Below are positions 1 through 5,622 of a stretch of DNA of 5,622 nucleotides, in pieces. Source of the DNA: Deltaproteobacteria bacterium (lineage in GTDB: Bacteria > Bdellovibrionota > FAC87 > UBA2466); NCBI GenBank assembly GCA_013205415.1, contig JABMMY010000240.1, positions 1 through 5,622 of the forward strand, read 5' to 3'. Numbering within the stretch: position 1 is the stretch's first letter; each line of letters starts with the position of its first letter. A model generated the notes under the pieces. The model saw nothing but the letters and a program-made list of their open reading frames with translations. It was not told where the DNA came from and ran no database searches. The position numbers and the translations under genes were made by a program.

Positions 1-1116
1 TCTCAAATCAGCAAAATATAGTTTTCCATCCTTTTGATACCAAAAAGGAGCCCTCACAAACTTTAATTGAGCGGCGACATAACAGGATTTTTTATAAAGT
101 TTTTGAAGTTCCTGTCTTGATAATTTCATTTCTGTCGTCCATACCACATTAGAGTTAGTCTTGGTAACTACCTCCTTCGCTGAAATTAGATGTAGGCATT
201 GCTCCGGAGTGTATAGATTAGAAAAGAGAGCCACGATACCTCTTCGTAATTTATAATTAAGCCTAGTGGGTAATGTTTCCACGGTAACTAGATGCCAACA
301 AAGAGGATTGGAAGGAAAGGGAGATAAAATAACGTCCTTTACCTCAACTCCAACCTCCTCCTTTTCAAACCTTGTTTTAATTTCATTTTTCAGCCAACGT
401 GATTCCAAACCAAAAACAAGACAAATAAGAAACAGGGCTGAAATACAGATGGCAATGCGTGTGTGATTTCCAAAATACATAAACAGAATAAAAATAAATC
501 CACTCCATGTAGTAATGACAGCTGCCAAACCCCATGGAATAAACCCGGAAAACCAAATCAGTGCGAGGCCTGCAATAAAAATAGAAAAGATAAAGGCTCT
601 AAAAAATCTATTTCCTGATGAAAAAAATAATAAAGGCAGAAGTGTCACCCACACCCAAGGTTCTACTATAAAAAGCATATCGGCATAAAACCAACCATTA
701 TAGAAGGGCCAGAAGGGATGCACGCCATACTGATTCAGAGAATCAAATAATAAATGCAAAACGACTCCAAGAAATGAAAGTAGGACGATCCCCGTAATTT
801 CTACCTTATCCCAGTAAATTTTCTTAAACTTTCCGAAACACCAAAAACCCAAAAAAATGAGCCCCGCCTGAAATGGCGCTGTGATTAACGTATGGGTATG
901 ACCTCGATGATGAAGCAGATACTGTAATCGAGTGGGTTTTAAAAGCAGACTGATAATAAAATCAAGATCGCATATATTACTTCCCAGTAGTGCGGATAAT
1001 AGAAAAACAACACGTGTTCGTCTTGAAACCACCCATTCAGGTTTTTTAATTTTAAGAAAAGCAACTGCCATCTCAGCGGTCAAGGCCCCAACTAAGGAAT
1101 GGGTAATATTATCCAT
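1..1116 (-). CDS. DUF457/YdjM-like inner-membrane metal-dependent hydrolase, 3' end beyond left edge
   Basis: The frame is open from an ATG at 1116 to the left edge, giving 372 codons with no stop, so the C-terminus is missing. The start is supported by an AGGAG at 1124-1128, 7 bases upstream. The N-terminus MDNITHSLVGAL, the GSNICDLD segment (Asp50, Asp52), the HHRGHTHT motif (His69, His70, His73, His75), and LHLLFDS (His121, Asp125) followed by NQYG match the metal-ligand pattern of the YdjM/DUF457 family of membrane-bound metal-dependent hydrolases. The substrate of this family is not known. About six or seven hydrophobic segments lie between residues 36 and 237. After residue 238 the protein becomes hydrophilic for at least 134 residues, as in longer family members such as Bacillus YfhP. 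It lies 115 bases downstream of the glucoamylase on the same strand and probably has its own promoter. Family assignment is firm; biochemical role is unknown. Confidence 0.85.
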   Translation of the reverse strand, partial: MDNITHSLVGALTAEMAVAFLKIKKPEWVVSRRTRVVFLLSALLGSNICDLDFIISLLLKPTRLQYLLHHRGHTHTLITAPFQAGLIFLGFWCFGKFKKIYWDKVEITGIVLLSFLGVVLHLLFDSLNQYGVHPFWPFYNGWFYADMLFIVEPWVWVTLLPLLFFSSGNRFFRAFIFSIFIAGLALIWFSGFIPWGLAAVITTWSGFIFILFMYFGNHTRIAICISALFLICLVFGLESRWLKNEIKTRFEKEEVGVEVKDVILSPFPSNPLCWHLVTVETLPTRLNYKLRRGIVALFSNLYTPEQCLHLISAKEVVTKTNSNVVWTTEMKLSRQELQKLYKKSCYVAAQLKFVRAPFWYQKDGKLYFADLR

Positions 1117-1134
1117 GCTTTTTCTCCTGTGAGT

Positions 1135-1164
1135 ATTTTAGCATGCCCTACTTTCAGACGGTAA
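1135..1164 (-). promoter_or_regulatory. Candidate extended -10 promoter for the membrane hydrolase gene
   Basis: On the minus strand TAAAAT (1135-1140) is preceded by TGC (1141-1143), giving an extended -10 element TGnTAAAAT. A weak -35 candidate, TTACCG (1159-1164), lies 18 bases upstream. Transcription would start near 1126-1130, leaving a leader of only about 10-14 bases that begins at or inside the AGGAG ribosome site (1124-1128). The -10 match is good (5 of 6 plus the TG extension), but the -35 is poor and the leader would be unusually short, so this is a candidate only. Confidence 0.4.
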
Positions 1165-1231
1165 GAAAACTAAAGGGGCTAGAGGTATTAGGGGGCTGAC
1201 CTAGGAAAAGTACTGTTCAGTTGGGGAAGGA

Positions 1232-2641
1232 TTATCTAAATCTGATCGCAGATAATAACGCTGCATAACTCCAAGTGAGATCACGGGCCCCTTGCATATA
1301 ACCACTATCACGATTGATCTGCTCAGAGATAGAGCCGGTTCCATCGACATGATATTTAACTCGAGAAAGAAAAGAATCGCCCTTTGCGTGAATCGCTTCA
1401 ATTAACTGTATATATTCTGAGCTTCCCTTTTTATAACTATCATAAGATTTTCTTTTTATTCCAAGACTTCGATAAAACCCCTTATTAACAGCCGATATTT
1501 TGATTTCTTGTTTGTGATTTAAATCTCTCGCTAATCGATAATAAAATTCGGCAAAACCACTTGTAATTAAAAACCAGGGATTCCCGCTAGCTCCACTATT
1601 AAAACCATCATACCGATCTTCAGGGTAACGTCCCATCGCAATTCCAGGGGCCCCATTTCTATTAATAGAATAAAGACGATAAAAGGCCTCTTCTAGCGCA
1701 TTTACAGTGGCCAGTACTCTATCATCAGAAAAGGACATAAATCCATTTTCTACATGGCCTTGATTAATCCCTAAAATAACCGATGAATCTAATTCACTAT
1801 ATTTATAATCGAGCCCATCTTCGCGATCCAACGTACTCACTAAAATTCTTTTGGTAAAACTCCAATGGCGTTCTAATTCAGGCTCCATTTCTGAAGCTTG
1901 ACTTAGATACCACTCGGCCGCTTTAAAATCAAAAAGTAGATTTGCAAGCTCAGCACCCTCTATCATGGCACGATACTGCACCATCCGCGTGTGAAAGTGG
2001 TGGCCCTTAACCTCTTCCCAAAGTTCAAAGGATACATTTTTCCATTGCTGTGACACATACTCTAAATCTTTTTTAATGATAGAATTCGCGGTACCATCAT
2101 AAAGTTTTTCTACAACTAGTTTTTTATTGCCCTCTTTTAACCATACTTTAGCTAAATGAATTAAGGTGGCGGCACGCATTGCAGGACCGTCGTCCTGAGG
2201 TCGGCCCCAACTTCCCGAGAAGGCTGTACCATCTACATTAAACTTCGGCTCTCCAAGCCCCCCACTCAAATTAGGTGTTTGCTGATTTAGTTTTGAAAAA
2301 TAAATATAATCGATGAGAGACTCGAGATACCGATTTTTATTCTCAAGTATTACGGTCGTTTCATAACGAGTCACCATTTCATCCATTACAACGGCAGCAT
2401 CTCGCACCCAATGAAAAAAATAATTGGGATTATTTTTAGAGGGAGAGGCGAGGACCGACCCTTTTGCCGTTCCAGGAGCTGAAATATTTCTGACTAAATT
2501 TTTAAAGGCCAGGGGCTCTTGGTAACTAATCCAATCCGCTAATCCAAGATCATGGAAAATACCAACGCCAAATAAAGAGCAGGGAAAGGTAAGAGCAGTT
2601 AACAAAAGGCTGAAATTTAATAATGCGCTTAACCTTCTCAT
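1232..2641 (-). CDS. Secreted GH15 glucoamylase, fungal-type active site
   Basis: Glucan 1,4-alpha-glucosidase, releasing glucose from the non-reducing ends of starch or glycogen-like chains. The 469 residues run from ATG 2641 to TAA. Residues 1 to about 27 (MRRLSALL, then a hydrophobic core) look like a signal peptide with no clear cleavage site; Cys21 follows Pro, so a lipobox is unlikely. The catalytic domain fills the rest: HWVRD (Arg80, Asp81), GLGEPKF then SWGRPQDDGP (Trp145), LWEEVKG with the probable general acid Glu209 and neighbour Glu210, GRYPEDRYDG, GNPWFLITSGFAEFYY, and SISEQ with the probable base Glu440, then ARDLTWSYAALL. These align with Aspergillus glucoamylase Trp120, Glu179/180, Arg305 and Glu400. 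No starch-binding domain follows. An in-frame TTG at 2653 would add four residues but has no ribosome site, whereas ATG 2641 has GGGGGA 4 bases upstream. It lies 120 bases after the histidine kinase gene. Confidence 0.93.
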   Translation of the reverse strand: MRRLSALLNFSLLLTALTFPCSLFGVGIFHDLGLADWISYQEPLAFKNLVRNISAPGTAKGSVLASPSKNNPNYFFHWVRDAAVVMDEMVTRYETTVILENKNRYLESLIDYIYFSKLNQQTPNLSGGLGEPKFNVDGTAFSGSWGRPQDDGPAMRAATLIHLAKVWLKEGNKKLVVEKLYDGTANSIIKKDLEYVSQQWKNVSFELWEEVKGHHFHTRMVQYRAMIEGAELANLLFDFKAAEWYLSQASEMEPELERHWSFTKRILVSTLDREDGLDYKYSELDSSVILGINQGHVENGFMSFSDDRVLATVNALEEAFYRLYSINRNGAPGIAMGRYPEDRYDGFNSGASGNPWFLITSGFAEFYYRLARDLNHKQEIKISAVNKGFYRSLGIKRKSYDSYKKGSSEYIQLIEAIHAKGDSFLSRVKYHVDGTGSISEQINRDSGYMQGARDLTWSYAALLSAIRFR

Positions 2642-2645
2642 GAAA

Positions 2646-2651
2646 TCCCCC
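2646..2651 (-). promoter_or_regulatory. Weak ribosome binding site deciding the glucoamylase start
   Basis: GGGGGA on the minus strand ends 4 bases before ATG 2641. It is a partial match to the anti-Shine-Dalgarno complement and is the only purine-rich run near either candidate start. It overlaps the alternative TTG codon at 2651-2653, which itself is preceded by pyrimidine-rich sequence, so initiation at the ATG is preferred. Confidence 0.55.
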
Positions 2652-2660
2652 AAATCAGAG

Positions 2661-2687
2661 AGTGTAAACTTAACCGATTCCTAACAA
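2661..2687 (-). promoter_or_regulatory. Weak promoter candidate upstream of glucoamylase
   Basis: Minus-strand TTGTTA (2682-2687) and TACACT (2661-2666) each match the sigma-70 boxes at 4 of 6 positions, but the spacer is only 15 bases. The right arm of an inverted repeat (2670-2679) lies inside this spacer, which is where a repressor operator would be expected. The 120-base gap from the kinase gene leaves room for an independent promoter, but this assignment is speculative. Confidence 0.25.
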
Positions 2688-2744
2688 GAATGACTACCTA
2701 AAAGGTTGGTTTTTTATTGGATGCGGTGCGTTTAATCGGGTTAA
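2670..2744. repeat. Interrupted inverted repeat in the kinase-glucoamylase gap
   Basis: The plus strand carries TTAACCGATT at 2670-2679 and AATCGGGTTAA at 2734-2744. The arms are reverse complements over 10 bases with a single extra G in the second arm, and are separated by 54 bases. It is not followed by a T-run in the direction of transcription, so it is not a standard intrinsic terminator. The spacing and the position near a possible promoter suggest paired operator half-sites or a leader stem, but chance is not excluded. Confidence 0.4.
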
Positions 2745-2761
2745 TTCTGATTTAAAGGACC

Positions 2762-3952
2762 TTAGTTTACGGGAAAGCGGCAGCTAAAGGTGGAGCCTTT
2801 TTTAGGAGCACTCTCTAAGGAGACGGTCCCTTCATGCTTCTGCATAATATGCTTCACAATAGACAATCCCAATCCCGTGCCCCCCTGGTCACGAGATCTG
2901 GCCTTATCCACTCGATAGAATCTTTCAAACAGTCGTGAATGATATTCAGCAGGGATACCCACCCCGGTATCTTTTACTGTAAGAATCACCTCATTCGCCT
3001 CTCTCTTCCAGATCACAGAAACATGCCCACCTTCGGGGGTATACTTATGGGCATTATCGATAAGATTAATTAATACCTGTTCTAATCGATTAGGATCGGC
3101 CCAAACCTCTTTATGAAAACACTTCGATTCTAAAACCTGTTTTTTTATCTTAAACTTTTCTTCCATCGTTCTAGAAATTCGGCTCATGATATCTTCAGTT
3201 AAAACCAGCTCCTTATGAAAAGCCTCATTAGATTCAATCGAAGATAGATCTAAAAGATCCCCTACCAAGTTCATTAATCTCGATGCATTCCTTGCTATTT
3301 TTTCTAAAAATTCCTCGGTCGATTCCTGTTTTAAACTTTCAGGATCTTTTTGAAAGTCTGCTAATAAAGTTTCCGTATAACCTTTAATAGAGGTTAAAGG
3401 GGTTCTTAATTCGTGTGAGACATTTGCCACAAAATCGATTCGCATCTGTTCTGCTGTTTTTAATTCTGTGACATCATGAAAAATTCCAAGCGCACCATAA
3501 ATGACTAACCCTGAACGGCTTAGTGGAGAGACCGACAGGTTAAAATATCTCACCTGACCATTAGAAGAAGAGAATTTAAAGGAGTGGGAAGAGGAATTTC
3601 TCCCTTCTCTCAGTGCCATTTCAAAGGCACTTACAATTTGAGGATCTTCAAAAATTTCTCTCAATCTTAAAAATTTAGGAATTTTGCCCTGTCCAAAAAC
3701 TATTTCAAACTTGGTGTTAAAAAAAATAGGCCGTCCCTCTTTATCGACGGCTAAAATAGCGTCTGAAATGGCACTCATGACCGTTTCTAGCTCACCCTCC
3801 TCCATGCGAAGATTTTGAGTGGCAACTTCATATTTCTTTTTAAGATCTTCAATTTCACGAACCAATCCATTTCGCTCAAAACTCTGTCTCTTTTGATAAT
3901 AAAGAAAAAGGCCCCCTAAAAACCCAAGGGCCAATAGGCTAAAAAACCACAC
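2762..3952 (-). CDS. phoR: PhoR-like sensor histidine kinase with PAS domain
   Basis: Membrane-anchored histidine kinase of 396 residues, partner of the response regulator just upstream. Order: one N-terminal membrane helix (about residues 2-19), a charged probable coiled coil (24-58), a PAS domain (about 55-165), the HisKA dimerisation helix with NVSHELRTPLTSIKGY and phospho-acceptor His180, then the ATPase domain. That domain has the N box (NLIDNAHKYTP, Asn296-Asn300), G1 (DTGVGIP, 328-334), F box (FERFYR, 342-347) and G2 (GGTGLGLSI, 357-365). No key residue is missing. The PAS-HisKA layout and H-box wording are typical of PhoR, but only one membrane segment and no periplasmic domain are present, so sensing would be membrane-proximal or cytoplasmic. 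The GTG start at 3952 has AGGAG 7 bases upstream (3960-3964); the frame has no ATG or other start before a stop at 3977-3979. The phosphate-specific name is inferred from similarity. Confidence 0.92.
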   Translation of the reverse strand: MWFFSLLALGFLGGLFLYYQKRQSFERNGLVREIEDLKKKYEVATQNLRMEEGELETVMSAISDAILAVDKEGRPIFFNTKFEIVFGQGKIPKFLRLREIFEDPQIVSAFEMALREGRNSSSHSFKFSSSNGQVRYFNLSVSPLSRSGLVIYGALGIFHDVTELKTAEQMRIDFVANVSHELRTPLTSIKGYTETLLADFQKDPESLKQESTEEFLEKIARNASRLMNLVGDLLDLSSIESNEAFHKELVLTEDIMSRISRTMEEKFKIKKQVLESKCFHKEVWADPNRLEQVLINLIDNAHKYTPEGGHVSVIWKREANEVILTVKDTGVGIPAEYHSRLFERFYRVDKARSRDQGGTGLGLSIVKHIMQKHEGTVSLESAPKKGSTFSCRFPVN

Positions 3953-3959
3953 TTCAAAA

Positions 3960-3964
3960 CTCCT
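3960..3964 (-). promoter_or_regulatory. Kinase ribosome site overlapping the regulator stop codon
   Basis: Minus-strand TAGGAG carries both the TAG stop of the response regulator (3963-3965) and the AGGAG of the kinase (3960-3964), 7 bases before its GTG start. A ribosome ending on the regulator would sit on the kinase initiation site, an arrangement that usually gives translational coupling and fixes the ratio of the two proteins. Confidence 0.75.
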
Positions 3965-4664
3965 AGAATGAAGAGGCTACTCGGTAGCCCACTCCACGAA
4001 TGGTTTCAACAATAGCGGAGTAATCACCCAGTTTTTTTCGTAATCCAAAAATATGGGTATCTATCGCACGATCAATCACAGTCACTCCATCACCTTGAAC
4101 CAACTCAATGAGACGATCCCTAGTTAATACTCTGCCCCGATTTTTCATTAATGCATATAACAGTTTAAATTCTGAAGGTGTCAAATCGGCAAGTTTATTT
4201 CCACAATGAACTTCGTAGGTTTCACTATTAATGGAAAGTTCTCCAATTTGAATTTTTTTATCCTCATTGATCGACTCGCCATGATGCACCCTTCTAAAAA
4301 GGGCTCTCACTCGGGCTAATAAAATAGAAATATCAAATGGCTTTGTCAGATAGTCATCTGCTCCGACCTCCAACCCCAAAACAATATCGGCAGCTTGAGC
4401 CCTTGCCGTTACCATTAAGATACAGGTGCCGGTAGAAACCAAATTTTCAGTGCTTATTTTTTTACACAGATCCAAGCCTGAGATTCCAGGCAACATCCAA
4501 TCTAAAATTAAAAGGGAATATCTATTCCTTTGAATTCGGACTAAAGCCTCCTCACCATTATCAACCACTTCAACTTCACACCCCTCTCTTTTCAGGTGAA
4601 GCACCATCAAATCGGCAATATCTTTTTCATCTTCAACTATGAGAACTCGTTCTTTAGTGGCCAT
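3963..4664 (-). CDS. phoB: OmpR/PhoB-family response regulator
   Basis: DNA-binding response regulator of 233 residues, normal for the family. The receiver domain (about 1-122) has the acidic pair Glu11/Asp12, phospho-acceptor Asp55 in LLILDWMLPG, Thr86 in MVTA and Lys108 in LTKPF. The C-terminal winged helix (about 135-231) shows LTPSEFKLLYAL, the recognition-helix stretch VIDRAIDTHIFGLRKKLG and the wing TIRGVGYRV. The LDWMLPG wording and the PhoR-like partner gene downstream favour PhoB, although other OmpR-family members cannot be excluded and no phosphate-uptake genes are in view. The chosen start is ATG 4664, with GGGAG (4673-4677) 8 bases upstream. In-frame GTG 4712 or ATG 4709 would add about 16 residues before the usual start of the receiver domain and lack a good ribosome site. 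The kinase begins 10 bases after this stop. Confidence 0.92.
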   Translation of the reverse strand: MATKERVLIVEDEKDIADLMVLHLKREGCEVEVVDNGEEALVRIQRNRYSLLILDWMLPGISGLDLCKKISTENLVSTGTCILMVTARAQAADIVLGLEVGADDYLTKPFDISILLARVRALFRRVHHGESINEDKKIQIGELSINSETYEVHCGNKLADLTPSEFKLLYALMKNRGRVLTRDRLIELVQGDGVTVIDRAIDTHIFGLRKKLGDYSAIVETIRGVGYRVASSF

Positions 4665-4765
4665 GGTAGGATCTCCCAATTGCAGTTTCAAGTGCAGCTT
4701 AAATCCCATCACTCAAGTTGTCTCGTCAAGATTTGATTTGTTTTAGGCTCTGCTATTTTTTTTAT

Positions 4766-4815
4766 TATTTGACTGCCCCAGATTGGTTTGGTGGGGGGGC
4801 CAGGGCAGTCAAATA
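4766..4815. repeat. Long inverted repeat in the regulator leader
   Basis: ATTTGACTGCCC (4767-4778) and GGGCAGTCAAAT (4803-4814) are perfect reverse complements. One more T-A pair outside makes 13 bp, around a 24-base spacer holding a G7 run. In the minus-strand direction the stem is followed by an A-rich run, and on the plus strand by AGAATTAGC, so neither strand has the T-run of an intrinsic terminator. An alternative pairing of GCCCC (4775-4779) with GGGGC (4796-4800) would compete with the long stem. It could be a leader structure, an operator pair or a remnant of a repeat element; sequence alone does not decide. Confidence 0.7.
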
Positions 4816-4873
4816 GAATTAGCACATCATGACAACACTCGCAGTAACAAGAGAGGAACGTAGTCATCTACTG

Positions 4874-4886
4874 TTTTGTGACAAAA
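4874..4886. promoter_or_regulatory. Palindromic operator-like site TTTTGTGACAAAA
   Basis: This is a perfect 6-bp palindrome around one central base. The minus-strand TTGTCA within it could act as a -35 box. A dimeric regulator could bind such a site, but it is short and AT-rich enough to occur by chance. It is not a good CRP or Pho-box match. Confidence 0.25.
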
Positions 4887-4987
4887 GATTCTAATAATAG
4901 TTAGGATTCCCCCCCAAATTTCATATCCCTCAATTGATGCATTAGGAGAATGATAGGACTCGTTTAGAGATTATTAGTGAGAAAAAC

Positions 4988-5622
4988 TTAAGAAACTTTT
5001 GCAGTAGTTTTTAATGAGGTTGCAATAATAGCCGCTATAAAAACGATCCCACTTCCCAACCAAAATGGAAGTCCCACGGACCGTTCAAAAAGAACGCCCG
5101 CTATTGAGGGGCCAATGACCCTTCCCAAGGCCGAAATAGACTGTCCCATTCCTAAGGCCTCCCCCTGCTCTCCCTTATCGACAGATTGAGAGATGAGACT
5201 CGACAGAGAGGGATTGGTCAGTCCACTCCCAATAGCCAGACCCACGCCCCAGAGCAACATCAGTGAATAGATTCCCAACTGCCCAATCAACGGAGTTGTG
5301 GCTAGCGCAATTCCTACAAAGGTAATTCCGGTAATCAAAAGTCGTCGCTCGCCAAATTTTTTAGCAAGACGTCCAATCAATCCCCCTTGAACTATCGTGG
5401 CAGTCACGCCCACCATAATTAAAACATAGGCCGTCTGTGCTGCAGATTGTTTACCTCTTGCCACCCATTCCACTCCGGCGGTTAAGGGGTGCCATGTCGA
5501 TTGGATAAAAAGTCCCAAGACCTGTTCCATCATGGAAAAGGCTGAAATGTAGAAAAAATAGATTAAAAAAAGTTGAGAGACATTGGGATGCCTTGCTGCA
5601 TGTTTAAGAGCCTTAAAAGAAA
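4988..5622 (-). CDS. MFS exporter (TetA/DHA1-like), C-terminal half, 5' end beyond right edge
   Basis: Major facilitator superfamily transporter, probably a proton-driven drug or metabolite exporter. The frame is open from the right edge to TAA at 4988-4990, showing 210 residues; the true start lies outside, and the internal ATG at 5533 sits inside a membrane helix, so it is not the start. The visible part begins in the cytoplasmic central loop (KALKHAARHPNVSQ) and contains the last six helices, about residues 17-40, 60-81, 94-113, 116-134, 160-178 and 184-201 of the visible part. GRLAKKFGERR (83-93) is the second-half motif A between helices 8 and 9. GSGLTNPSLSSL follows helix 10, and GRVIGPSIAGVLF in helix 11 is the motif-C-like antiporter signature. 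These match the TetA-like multidrug branch; the substrate cannot be predicted. It is upstream of the two-component operon by 323 bases and probably transcribed separately. Confidence 0.88.
   Translation of the reverse strand, partial: SFKALKHAARHPNVSQLFLIYFFYISAFSMMEQVLGLFIQSTWHPLTAGVEWVARGKQSAAQTAYVLIMVGVTATIVQGGLIGRLAKKFGERRLLITGITFVGIALATTPLIGQLGIYSLMLLWGVGLAIGSGLTNPSLSSLISQSVDKGEQGEALGMGQSISALGRVIGPSIAGVLFERSVGLPFWLGSGIVFIAAIIATSLKTTAKVS

Larger units (their letters stand above)
4665..4987. other. Gene-free leader region between MFS gene and two-component operon
   Basis: This 323-base stretch has no credible coding frame on either strand. It must carry the end of the MFS transcript and any promoter of the regulator-kinase operon. 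It holds a 12-13 bp inverted repeat (4766-4815), a 13-bp palindrome (4874-4886), a G7 tract (4793-4799), a C7 tract (4909-4915) and an A/T run (4754-4770). No hairpin followed by a T-run is visible after the MFS stop. Weak promoter hints on the minus strand are TTGACG (4724-4729) with only a poor -10, and TTGTCA (4879-4884) with TACGTT (4857-4862) at 16 bases. The first would start transcription below GTG 4712, in agreement with the ATG 4664 start. A clear Pho box was not seen by eye. Confidence 0.6.

Noticed and set aside
266..466. Plus-strand open frame of 66 codons
   Set aside because: It lies antisense within the membrane hydrolase coding frame, has no ribosome site and encodes no recognisable protein.
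932..1132. Plus-strand open frame of 66 codons
   Set aside because: Antisense shadow of the hydrolase N-terminus, where the minus strand shows the clear HHRGHTHT and CDLD motifs.
1165..1231. Possible terminator after the glucoamylase
   Set aside because: Repeated AGCCCC blocks are direct repeats rather than an inverted pair, and no stem with a T-run is visible.
1201..1401. Minus-strand open frame of 66 codons
   Set aside because: Out-of-frame overlap with the end of the glucoamylase, which contains the conserved catalytic-base region in its own frame.
2696..2717. Small hairpin ACCTAAAAGGT followed by TTGGTTTTTTATT as a plus-strand terminator
   Set aside because: The stem is only 4 bp and there is no plus-strand gene ending here, so it has nothing to terminate.
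4829..4894. Short plus-strand frame of 21 codons starting MTTLAVTREERSHLL
   Set aside because: No ribosome site, no similarity recognised and no partner signals; length is well within chance.
4793..4915. G7 (4793-4799) and C7 (4909-4915) tracts as phase-variable or pairing elements
   Set aside because: Seven bases is short for slipped-strand switching, neither tract lies in a coding frame, and their mutual pairing covers only about 8 bp.
1..5622. A novel multi-gene defence or mobile system
   Set aside because: All five genes belong to recognised families, all lie on one strand, and there are no transposase, integrase, toxin-antitoxin, CRISPR or defence genes in view.

Overview
The window is an AT-rich stretch from a Gram-negative bacterium. 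All five recognisable genes lie on the minus strand, so transcription runs from the right edge to the left edge. The gene mix is a PhoB/PhoR-type two-component pair, a fungal-type secreted glucoamylase, a DUF457-type membrane hydrolase and a TetA-like MFS exporter. Together with the AT-rich codon use, this would fit a free-living or predatory proteobacterium-like lineage such as Bdellovibrionota. That placement is an impression from protein style only, because the window holds no rRNA or other taxonomic marker.

Right to left: (1) the C-terminal half of an MFS drug-exporter-like protein, cut by the right edge (4988-5622). (2) A gene-free stretch of 323 bases (4665-4987), with a near-perfect long inverted repeat, a 13-bp palindrome and two short homopolymer tracts. 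(3) An OmpR/PhoB-family response regulator (3963-4664), followed 10 bases later by a PhoR-like PAS histidine kinase (2762-3952). The kinase Shine-Dalgarno sequence overlaps the regulator stop codon, so the two are clearly one operon. (4) After 120 bases, a GH15 glucoamylase with a signal-peptide-like N-terminus and all fungal-type active-site motifs (1232-2641). (5) After 115 bases, a membrane metal-dependent hydrolase of the DUF457/YdjM type, cut by the left edge (1-1116).

Functionally, the regulator and kinase form a complete phosphorelay: autokinase His180 passes phosphate to Asp55, and a winged helix binds DNA. Its stimulus cannot be read from the window. Its resemblance to PhoBR suggests phosphate, but no pst or phoU gene is present here. 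The glucoamylase would release glucose from alpha-glucans outside the cytoplasm. Nothing ties the glucoamylase, the hydrolase and the exporter into one pathway, and they may simply be neighbours.

No mobile element, CRISPR array, tRNA, rRNA or novel multi-gene system is visible. The items most worth a second look are the fungal-like glucoamylase, the inverted repeat in the leader of the two-component operon, and a second inverted repeat upstream of the glucoamylase. For the glucoamylase and the response regulator, the longest open frame starts at a non-ATG codon, but the Shine-Dalgarno context favours a downstream ATG.
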